NCBI GenBank assembly: GCA_041591915.1
Contig: JBFHRB010000233.1
Coordinates: forward strand, 1 to 5,314
Length of the DNA: 5,314 bases
Reading direction: 5' to 3'
From: JBFHRB01 sp041591915
Lineage (GTDB): Bacteria; Actinomycetota; Nitriliruptoria; Nitriliruptorales; Nitriliruptoraceae
Below, piece by piece: positions 1 through 5,017 of this stretch (its first letter is position 1; each line of letters begins with the position of its first letter). Made by a program: the position numbers and the translations under genes. Below the pieces are notes generated by a model, which saw only the letters and a program-made list of their open reading frames with translations, was not told the origin of the DNA and searched no databases.

Positions 1-296
1 AAGTAGTGCACGTACTTGTGGTAGCGGACGCGGTCCGGCCGCCAGACGAACCAGTAGTCGATCGTGCCGAGCGGCTCGACGATCTCGGCACCGAACCCGG
101 TCTCCTCGCGGACCTCGCGAACCGCGGCATCCGCCGCCGATTCGCCGTCCTCGATGCCACCCTTCGGCAGCGTCCACTGCGGCTTGCCCGCCGCGTTGCG
201 GAGTGCGATGAGCAACACCCAGCGCTTGCCGTCCTCGCGGTCGTCGACGACGACGCCGCCGGCCGAGGTGGCGAGTCGGGTCGGGTACCGAGGCAT
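1..296 (-). CDS. NUDIX hydrolase, MutT4-like (N-terminal part, runs off left edge)
   Basis: Reading the minus strand from an ATG at 296-294 gives 98 open codons to the edge of the window; the C-terminus is missing. The protein begins MPRYPTRLATSAGGVVVDD, typical of the first strands of a NUDIX fold. A complete NUDIX box G-x5-E-x7-R-E-V-x-E-E-x-G-F occupies about residues 50-72 (GGIEDGE, then REVREETGF); its glutamates bind the divalent metal. NUDIX enzymes hydrolyse nucleoside diphosphates linked to another moiety. The order TSAGG, then WTLPKG, then the box, then GTIDYWFVW with a following HKYVHY resembles, from memory, the actinobacterial MutT4 group (Rv3908 of M. tuberculosis). The substrate cannot be told from this fragment. 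No Shine-Dalgarno sequence precedes the ATG; a TACCCT hexamer six bases upstream suggests a leaderless mRNA. The gene is divergent from dtd. Confidence 0.93.
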   Translation of the reverse strand, partial: MPRYPTRLATSAGGVVVDDREDGKRWVLLIALRNAAGKPQWTLPKGGIEDGESAADAAVREVREETGFGAEIVEPLGTIDYWFVWRPDRVRYHKYVHY

Positions 297-302
297 GCTG
301 GC

Positions 303-308
303 AGGGTA
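303..308 (-). promoter_or_regulatory. Putative -10 element of a leaderless promoter for the NUDIX gene
   Basis: On the minus strand the hexamer TACCCT fits the actinobacterial -10 pattern TAnnnT. Only six bases (GCCAGC) separate it from the ATG, so transcription would begin at or next to the start codon. That agrees with the absence of a ribosome binding site. I see no convincing -35 hexamer upstream, so this rests on the -10 and its spacing alone. Confidence 0.4.
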
Positions 309-344
309 GTCGGGGGGCCGTGGCCGCCGATGGCCCCGGGACGC

Positions 345-351
345 GAGGAGG
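345..351 (+). promoter_or_regulatory. Ribosome binding site deciding the GTG start of dtd
   Basis: GAGGAGG is a strong Shine-Dalgarno match, six bases upstream of the GTG at 358. It fixes a GTG start for dtd; the nearby ATG at 330 is out of frame. Confidence 0.8.
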
Positions 352-357
352 ACGGGC

Positions 358-795
358 GTGCGTGGACTCGTGCAGCGGGTGTCAGGGTCCGAGGTCCTGG
401 TCGGGGGCGAGGTGGTCGGCTCGATCGGTCGTGGCCTGCTGGTGCTCGTCGGGGTCACCCACGACGACACGTCCGACCAGGCGCGGCGTCTCGCCGAGAA
501 GATCCACCACCTCCGCGTCTTCGAGGACGAGGCCGGAGCGATGAATCGCTCCGTCGCGGACCTCGGGCTCGAGGTTCTCGTCGTGTCGCAGTTCACGCTG
601 TACGCCGACACCAGGAGGGGCCGCCGACCCGGGTTCACGGATGCCGCCAGGCCCGAACAGGCGGAGCCCCTCGTCGAGGTGGTGGTCGACCACCTTCGAG
701 GGCTCGGCACGGTCGTGGCAACGGGTCGGTTCCGTGCCCACATGGAGGTGCGACTGGTCAACGACGGCCCGGTCACGATCCTGTTGGAGGTGTGA
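358..795 (+). CDS. dtd: D-aminoacyl-tRNA deacylase (DTD)
   Basis: A 145-residue protein, the usual DTD length. DTD is a cytoplasmic homodimer that hydrolyses the ester bond of D-aminoacyl-tRNAs (and glycyl-tRNA-Ala), recycling mischarged tRNA and keeping D-amino acids out of protein. Both signature motifs are visible: SQFTLYAD at residues 77-84, with Thr80 in the active-site position, and NDGPVT at 135-140, the Gly-Pro motif inserted across the dimer to enforce chirality. The N-terminal MRGLVQRVSGSEV and the GRRPGF segment (88-93) are also typical. One oddity is residues 125-129, which read FRAHM where the family usually has FGAHM or FGADM. The GTG start is set by a strong ribosome binding site. 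The next gene, pilT, lies 103 bases downstream with its own promoter-like signals, so dtd is probably monocistronic. Confidence 0.96.
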   Translation: MRGLVQRVSGSEVLVGGEVVGSIGRGLLVLVGVTHDDTSDQARRLAEKIHHLRVFEDEAGAMNRSVADLGLEVLVVSQFTLYADTRRGRRPGFTDAARPEQAEPLVEVVVDHLRGLGTVVATGRFRAHMEVRLVNDGPVTILLEV

Positions 796-796
796 T

Positions 797-823
797 CCCG
801 GGCCGCTGCGGGCGACGGCCGGG
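797..823 (+). terminator. Possible hairpin terminator after dtd
   Basis: Just after the dtd stop, CCC plus GGCCG (797-799, 801-805) can pair with CGGCC plus GGG (816-823), leaving one bulged G and a 10-base loop. There is no T tract. In DNA this GC-rich, short stems arise easily by chance, so it is weak evidence. Confidence 0.25.
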
Positions 824-863
824 CCGTGGGCGGATGGCCGGACTCGCGGCACCCCGTCGGGTC

Positions 864-869
864 TATGCT
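864..869 (+). promoter_or_regulatory. Putative -10 element of the pilT promoter
   Basis: TATGCT stands out in GC-rich DNA and fits TAnnnT. It would place the transcription start near 876, giving a leader of about 23 bases that contains the pilT ribosome binding site. The region 16-18 bases upstream (about 840-847, GGACTCGC) has only a weak -35 resemblance. Confidence 0.4.
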
Positions 870-888
870 TGCCGCCAACGACGAAGCC

Positions 889-893
889 GGAGG
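889..893 (+). promoter_or_regulatory. Ribosome binding site deciding the pilT start
   Basis: GGAGG lies five bases before the ATG at 899. It selects this ATG over the upstream part of the same open frame, which extends back to 641 inside dtd and has no PilT-like sequence. Confidence 0.8.
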
Positions 894-898
894 CGCCG

Positions 899-1978
899 AT
901 GGCGACGGTCAACGACTATCTGCAGTACGTCGTCGAGAAGGGCGGCTCCGACCTGCACCTCAAGGCCGGCGGTCCTGCCTACGTGCGCATCGACGGAGAG
1001 CTCAAGCCGATCGCGAACCTGCCCCCACTGTCGCCGGCGGACACCGAGCGGTACGCCTTCGCGATGATGGACGACCGCACGACGCAGGAGTTCATCGACA
1101 CCAACGAGGGCGATTTCGCGTACTCGGTCGCCGGCGTCGGACGCTTCCGTGTGAACGCCTTCCGCCAGCGGGGCTCGGTGGGCCTGGTCCTGCGACGCGT
1201 CCTCCCGGGCACGCCGGACTTCGAGTCCCTCGGTCTGCCTGCCGCGGTCCGCAAGCTCGCGGAGGAGCACCGCGGCCTCGTGCTCGTCACCGGCCCGACG
1301 GGCTCGGGGAAGACCACCACGACGGCGGCCATGCTCGGCCACATCAACCGTTCCCGCCGCTGCCACGTCGTCACGATCGAGGATCCGATCGAGGTGATGC
1401 ACAAGGACGAGATGTCGATCGTCGACCAGCGCGAGGTCGGCGTCGACACGGCGTCGTTCTACCGGGCCCTCAAGGCGGTCGCCCGTCAGGACCCGGACGT
1501 CATCTTCATCGGCGAGATGCGCGACATCGAGACGGTCACGGCCGCCCTGCAGGCAGCCGAGACCGGGCACTTCGTGCTCTCGACGCTGCACACGACGGAT
1601 GCGACCGAGACGGTGAACCGCATCGTCGACATGTACCCGGCCGAGCAGCAGCACCAGGCGCGGCTGTCGCTCGCCAACTCCCTCAAGGGCATCGTGTGCC
1701 AGCGGCTGCTGCCACGCGCGACGGGAGCCGGTCGCGTGGCCGTGATCGAGTGCCTCGTCATGACCTCGCGCATCTACGAGTTCATCATCGATTCGGAGCA
1801 GACCGACCAGATCGAGGACGCGGTCGCCGACGGCGAGTACTACGGCATGCAGACCTTCGACCAGCACCTGCTCCAGCTCTACAAGGACGGCGTGGTCAGC
1901 CTGCGTGACGCCCTCGCAGGGGCCACGAACCCGCACGACTTCCGCGTCAGCCTCCGCGCCGCCGGCCTGGCTGGCTGA
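899..1978 (+). CDS. pilT: PilT-family type IV pilus ATPase (retraction-type)
   Basis: A 359-residue protein, close to the usual PilT length. PilT is a cytoplasmic hexameric ATPase at the base of the type IV pilus that drives depolymerisation of the fibre, powering twitching, surface sensing or DNA uptake. The N-terminal domain (about 1-100) opens with the family signature DYLQYVVEKGGSDLHLKAG. The ATPase core has Walker A GPTGSGKT (132-139), Asp box TIEDPIE (159-165), Walker B VIFIGEMRD (201-209, catalytic Glu206) and His box GHFVLSTLHTTDA (223-235). The absence of the long N-terminal region and zinc motif of PilB/GspE favours PilT. The C-terminal GEYYGMQTFDQHL (312-324) is also PilT-like. The AIRNLIRE retraction motif of proteobacterial PilT is replaced by RIYEFIID (291-298). 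No other pilus gene is in the window. A PilU-like or other PilT paralogue is possible. Confidence 0.93.
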   Translation: MATVNDYLQYVVEKGGSDLHLKAGGPAYVRIDGELKPIANLPPLSPADTERYAFAMMDDRTTQEFIDTNEGDFAYSVAGVGRFRVNAFRQRGSVGLVLRRVLPGTPDFESLGLPAAVRKLAEEHRGLVLVTGPTGSGKTTTTAAMLGHINRSRRCHVVTIEDPIEVMHKDEMSIVDQREVGVDTASFYRALKAVARQDPDVIFIGEMRDIETVTAALQAAETGHFVLSTLHTTDATETVNRIVDMYPAEQQHQARLSLANSLKGIVCQRLLPRATGAGRVAVIECLVMTSRIYEFIIDSEQTDQIEDAVADGEYYGMQTFDQHLLQLYKDGVVSLRDALAGATNPHDFRVSLRAAGLAG

Positions 1979-1983
1979 ACGGA

Positions 1984-2024
1984 CGGCCCGGACGACGCCC
2001 GTCGTTCGTCGGTGGTCCGGGCTG
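1984..2024 (+). terminator. Hairpin terminator candidate after pilT
   Basis: Six bases after the pilT stop, GCCCGGAC (1986-1993) pairs perfectly with GTCCGGGC (2015-2022). A G-T wobble and a further C-G pair extend the stem to 1984/2024. The 21-base interior can form a smaller GACG/CGTC stem. No T tract follows, as is common in high-GC actinobacteria. Its position directly after pilT and before the ndh promoter region fits transcription termination. Confidence 0.5.
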
Positions 2025-2051
2025 GACGGCGGCCCCGCCACGCCTTACGGT
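2023..2051 (+). promoter_or_regulatory. Putative ndh promoter (-35 TGGACG, -10 TACGGT)
   Basis: TGGACG (2023-2028) matches TTGACA at four of six positions. It sits 17 bases from TACGGT (2046-2051), which fits the actinobacterial TAnnnT -10. The predicted transcription start is near 2058, inside the inverted repeat at 2048-2077, leaving a leader of about 64 bases before the ndh ATG. The call rests on hexamers and spacing only. Confidence 0.4.
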
Positions 2052-2077
2052 GCTTGTGAAATAGTTCACGAGCACCG
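2048..2077. promoter_or_regulatory. Probable Rex operator (or CRP/GlxR-type site) upstream of ndh
   Basis: CGGTGCTTGTGAA (2048-2060) and TTCACGAGCACCG (2065-2077) form a 13-bp inverted repeat around ATAG with one mismatch (T2055 against G2070). The core TTGTGAA-n4-TTCACGA differs by one base from the Rex operator pattern TTGTGAA-n4-TTCACAA; Rex represses respiratory genes until NADH/NAD+ rises. The AT-rich core stands out in the surrounding GC-rich DNA. The neighbouring ndh encodes an NADH dehydrogenase, a known Rex target in other Gram-positive bacteria. The same bases also fit the CRP/GlxR pattern TGTGAnnTAnnTCACA with one mismatch, so the regulator's identity is inferred. A transcription terminator is less likely: no T tract follows and pilT has a nearer hairpin. 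Confidence 0.65.
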
Positions 2078-2121
2078 CGCGTTGAGGTGCTCGACACCCG
2101 CAAGCTGCCACCGGAGCGCCC

Positions 2122-3453
2122 ATGCCCACCACCTCGAACGCCGCGACCGTGCCACACGTGGTCGTGGTCGGCGCCGGCTTCGGCGGCCTCCGCGTCGCCC
2201 GCAACCTGCGGCGGCTCGCCCGCCAGGGGGAGGTGGCCGTCACGGTCGTCGATCGGCACAACTACCACACCTTCCAGCCGCTGCTCTACCCGGTCGCGAC
2301 GGCCGGGCTCGACCCCCAGGACATCGGCCACGCCGTGCGCGGGATCCTGCAGGGGCGCTCGAACGTCTCGTTCCGCCTGGGCGAGGTCACGGGCCTGGAC
2401 CGTGAGGCGAGGCAACTCGAGCTCGCGGACGGCAGCCGGCTCGCCTACGACCACGTCGTGCTCGCCGTCGGCGCGTCGACGGCTGACTACGGCATCCCCG
2501 GTGTCGCCGAGCACGGGCTGCCGCTGAAGTCGATCCCGGAGGCGATGCGCCTGCGCGACCACATCCTGTCCCGGTTCGAGCGCGCGACAGCCGCCGGCGA
2601 GGTCGAGGACGAGGACCTGACCTTCGTCATCGCGGGCGGCGGTCCGACCGGCGTCGAGCTCGCCGGCGCCCTCGCGGAGTTGGCCGACAAGGTCCTGCGG
2701 AAGGACTACCCCAGCCTCGACCTCGACCGCTTCCGTGTCGTGCTCGTCGAGCGCGACGAGGACCTGCTCACGGCCTACAAGCCACGCCTGCGGGCCTACG
2801 CGGCCGAAGCGCTGGCGGAGCGCGGTGTGGAGGTGCGACTCGGCGTGGCCATCACCTCGGCGGACGCCGACGCGGTCACGCTGTCCGATGGGTCGTCCAT
2901 CCCGACCCGGACGCTCGTGTGGACGGCCGGGGTCCGCGCCAACCCGCTCGCGGACGCCCTCGGCCTCGAGCAGACGCGCGGTGGCCGGGTGGTCGTCGGG
3001 CCGGACCTGCGTGTCCCGGGCGAGGAGGACGTCTGGGTGATCGGCGATCTCGCCGGGGCGTCCGACGACGAGGGGGCGCTCTACCCCCAGCTCGCGCCCG
3101 TCGCCATCCAGCAGGGCTCGCACGCGGCCGAGCAGATCGCGCGGACGCTTCGCGGACTCGACACCGAGCCGTTCCGCTACATCGACAAGGGGTCGATGGC
3201 GACGATCGGGCGCAACGACGCCGTCCTCGAGCTGCCGACCGGCTTCACGATGAAGGGCTTCCCGGCCTGGGTCGGATGGCTGGGCCTCCACCTCGTCTAC
3301 CTGATCGGCTTCCGCAACCGCGTCAGCGTCCTCGTGAACTGGGCCTGGAACTACCTGACCTTCGACCGTGCGGCGCGCCTGATCCTCGGCGACATCGCCG
3401 ACCTCGAGGCCGAGCGGGTCGAGCCGGCCGAGCGCGAACTGCGCAGCGCCTGA
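2122..3453 (+). CDS. ndh: Type II NADH dehydrogenase (NDH-2), FAD-dependent NADH:quinone oxidoreductase
   Basis: A 443-residue flavoprotein of usual NDH-2 length. NDH-2 passes electrons from NADH to membrane quinone without pumping protons, at the inner face of the membrane. It has an FAD dinucleotide-binding motif GAGFGG (17-22), the family signature HNYHTFQPLLY (46-56), an NADH-binding motif GGGPTGVE (172-179) and the second FAD motif VWVIGDLAG (304-312). The C-terminal part has FRYIDKGSMATIGR (351-364) and a tryptophan-rich amphipathic or hydrophobic segment at about 380-422 (WVGWLGLHLVYLIGF, then VNWAWNYLTF), which anchors these enzymes to the membrane. The quinone-site motif AQxAxQ reads APVAIQ (325-330), keeping only the second glutamine. 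The ATG has GGAG five bases upstream. Regulation is probably through the operator at 2048-2077. A related pyridine nucleotide-disulphide oxidoreductase is a less likely reading. Confidence 0.93.
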   Translation: MPTTSNAATVPHVVVVGAGFGGLRVARNLRRLARQGEVAVTVVDRHNYHTFQPLLYPVATAGLDPQDIGHAVRGILQGRSNVSFRLGEVTGLDREARQLELADGSRLAYDHVVLAVGASTADYGIPGVAEHGLPLKSIPEAMRLRDHILSRFERATAAGEVEDEDLTFVIAGGGPTGVELAGALAELADKVLRKDYPSLDLDRFRVVLVERDEDLLTAYKPRLRAYAAEALAERGVEVRLGVAITSADADAVTLSDGSSIPTRTLVWTAGVRANPLADALGLEQTRGGRVVVGPDLRVPGEEDVWVIGDLAGASDDEGALYPQLAPVAIQQGSHAAEQIARTLRGLDTEPFRYIDKGSMATIGRNDAVLELPTGFTMKGFPAWVGWLGLHLVYLIGFRNRVSVLVNWAWNYLTFDRAARLILGDIADLEAERVEPAERELRSA

Positions 3454-3520
3454 CGCCGGGGTTCCGGTCGGCGGTGGGGGTCCGCTCGCGCCGGATCGTC
3501 AACGCCGAGCGTCCCGACAC

Positions 3521-3551
3521 CTGACGGGCCCCTCCGGCGCGTCGGTAGCCT
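3521..3551 (+). promoter_or_regulatory. Putative leaderless promoter of pcnB
   Basis: TAGCCT (3546-3551) fits the TAnnnT -10 pattern and ends eight bases before the pcnB ATG, so transcription would start at or within a base or two of the start codon. CTGACG (3521-3526), 19 bases upstream, matches TTGACA at four of six positions. No Shine-Dalgarno sequence precedes the ATG, which supports a leaderless mRNA. Confidence 0.45.
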
Positions 3552-3559
3552 CCGGCGCG
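3531..3559 (+). repeat. Pair of 11-bp direct repeats in front of pcnB
   Basis: CCTCCGGCGCG occurs at 3531-3541 and again at 3549-3559, with an 18-base period. The second copy runs from the end of the -10 element to the base before the ATG. It may be a small duplication, a regulator site, or chance in GC-rich DNA. Confidence 0.5.
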
Positions 3560-5017
3560 ATGAGCTCCCTCCCCCAACAGCCACTCGATGCCGAGCAGTC
3601 CGCCCGTCTCGGGCGGATGCTCGACGTGTTCCCCGAGGCGCGCGAGCTCGGTGAGCGGTTCGAGGCGGCGGGCGAGGAGCTCTACCTCGTCGGCGGCACC
3701 GTGCGCGACGCGCTGCTCCACATGGGCGAGCCGTCCGAGGGGATCGACCTCGACTTCGCGACGTCGGCTCGGCCCGAGGACTCCGAGCGCATCCTGCGCT
3801 CCTGGGCCGGGACGGTCTGGCTGACCGGCGCACGCTTCGGGACGGTCTCGGCGGAGAAGCGCGGGCGCCCCGTCGAGGTCACGACCTATCGCGCCGACGA
3901 GTACAGCCCGGGGTCCCGCCACCCCGAGGTCACGTTCGGGGACTCCATCGAGGGTGACCTCGCCCGACGCGACTTCACGGTGAACGCGATGGCGGTACGG
4001 GTCCCGGACTTCCTGTTCGTCGACCTGTTCGGGGGCCTCGGCGACCTCCACCGGCGCGTCCTGCGCACCCCGATCGACCCGCACGAGAGCTTCGGCGACG
4101 ACCCCCTGCGGATGTTGCGACTCGCCAGGTTCGCGTCCACGCTCGATGCCACTGCCGACCCCGCGACCCTGCGTGCGGCGACCGAGATGGCGGCGGAGCT
4201 GCGCACCGTCTCCGCCGAACGGATCCGCGACGAGTTCAACAAGCTCATGCTCGGGGCTGCTCCTCGCCGCGGCGTGCAGTTGCTGCTGAAGACCGGGCTC
4301 GCCGAGCACTTCCTGCCCGAACTGCAGGAGCTCCGGGAGTGCCGCGACCCGATCCATCGGCACAAGGACGTCTACCTCCACACGCTGGCGGTGGTGGAGA
4401 ACGTGATGGAGCTCGAGGGCGAGGAGCCAGACCTCGTGCTCCGCGTCGCCGCACTCCTCCACGACATCGGCAAACCCGACACTCGGGAGATCCACGACGA
4501 CGGGAACGTGACGTTCCACCACCACGAGGTCGTCGGCGCGCGGATGACGCGCGAGCGGCTGCGGGCCATGAAGTACGACAAGCAGGCCGTGAAGGACATC
4601 TCCGAGCTCGTCCGCCTCCACCTGCGCTTCCACACCTACCGACTGGGCTGGACCGACGCGGCGGTCCGCCGGTACGTCCGCGATGCCGGGCACCTCTTCG
4701 AGCGACTCAACCGGCTGACCCGCGCGGACGTCACGACCCGATCACGGCGCAAGGCCGAGCGGATCCAGCGCCGCATGGACGAGTTCGAGGCGCGCGTCGT
4801 CGAGTTGCGCGAACAGGAGGAGCTCGATGCGCTCCGACCACCGGTCGACGGCAACCGCATCATGGGACACCTCGGCATGCGGCCCGGCCCCCTCGTCGGC
4901 GAGGCGTGGGACCACCTCCTCGAACTGCGCATCGAGCGCGGACCGATGACCGAGCAGGAGGCCCTCGACGCCCTCGATGCGTGGTGGGCCGAACACGCGC
5001 CCGACGATGATGGCTGA
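3560..5017 (+). CDS. pcnB: CCA tRNA nucleotidyltransferase with HD domain (PcnA/PcnB type)
   Basis: A 485-residue protein of the class II nucleotidyltransferase family that adds or repairs the 3' CCA of tRNAs. The head domain shows LYLVGGTVRD (41-50) and the metal-binding pair DLD (63-65), followed by RRDFTVNAM (136-144). DDPLRMLRLARF (180-191) contains the D-x-x-R pair (Asp181, Arg184) that templates C and A addition. A tRNA-binding neck and body follow. An HD phosphohydrolase domain spans about 265-360, with HKDVYLHT (268-275), HDIGK (301-305) and a histidine run near 320-322; in relatives this domain has phosphatase or phosphodiesterase activity. The length and HD domain match the actinobacterial PcnA group, which is why CCA addition is preferred over poly(A) polymerase. 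The ATG at 3560 fits a leaderless promoter; Met20 is a less likely start. The 3' end overlaps the methyltransferase gene by 11 bases. Confidence 0.94.
   Translation: MSSLPQQPLDAEQSARLGRMLDVFPEARELGERFEAAGEELYLVGGTVRDALLHMGEPSEGIDLDFATSARPEDSERILRSWAGTVWLTGARFGTVSAEKRGRPVEVTTYRADEYSPGSRHPEVTFGDSIEGDLARRDFTVNAMAVRVPDFLFVDLFGGLGDLHRRVLRTPIDPHESFGDDPLRMLRLARFASTLDATADPATLRAATEMAAELRTVSAERIRDEFNKLMLGAAPRRGVQLLLKTGLAEHFLPELQELRECRDPIHRHKDVYLHTLAVVENVMELEGEEPDLVLRVAALLHDIGKPDTREIHDDGNVTFHHHEVVGARMTRERLRAMKYDKQAVKDISELVRLHLRFHTYRLGWTDAAVRRYVRDAGHLFERLNRLTRADVTTRSRRKAERIQRRMDEFEARVVELREQEELDALRPPVDGNRIMGHLGMRPGPLVGEAWDHLLELRIERGPMTEQEALDALDAWWAEHAPDDDG

Noticed and set aside
297..357. A promoter for dtd in the divergent spacer
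   Set aside because: I see no TAnnnT hexamer at a sensible distance from the GTG at 358; TAGTCG at 307-312 lacks the final T. The promoter must be there or overlap the NUDIX gene, but I cannot point to it.
641..898. An upstream extension of the pilT frame into dtd
   Set aside because: The extra 86 residues resemble nothing in PilT, overlap dtd, and lie upstream of a well-placed ribosome binding site and ATG at 899.
6..1067. A 353-codon plus-strand frame covering the NUDIX gene, dtd and the start of pilT
   Set aside because: It crosses three recognised genes in the wrong frame, and its arginine- and proline-rich translation has no domain. It is a compositional artefact.
2048..2077. The inverted repeat before ndh read as a transcription terminator for pilT
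   Set aside because: It lies about 70 bases after the pilT stop with no T tract, a better hairpin sits at 1984-2024, and its AT-rich core matches known operator patterns. Not fully excluded.
1879..3291. A 470-codon open frame on the minus strand opposite ndh, and a similar 456-codon one at 3323-4693
   Set aside because: Both are antisense shadows of well-identified plus-strand genes in GC-rich DNA. Their translations are rich in Arg, Gly, Val and Asp and show no recognisable domain or ribosome binding site.
3454..3520. Short inverted repeats after ndh (for example CGCCG at 3454-3458 with CGGCG at 3469-3473) as a terminator
   Set aside because: The stems are only four or five pairs and mutually exclusive, which is expected by chance at this GC content.
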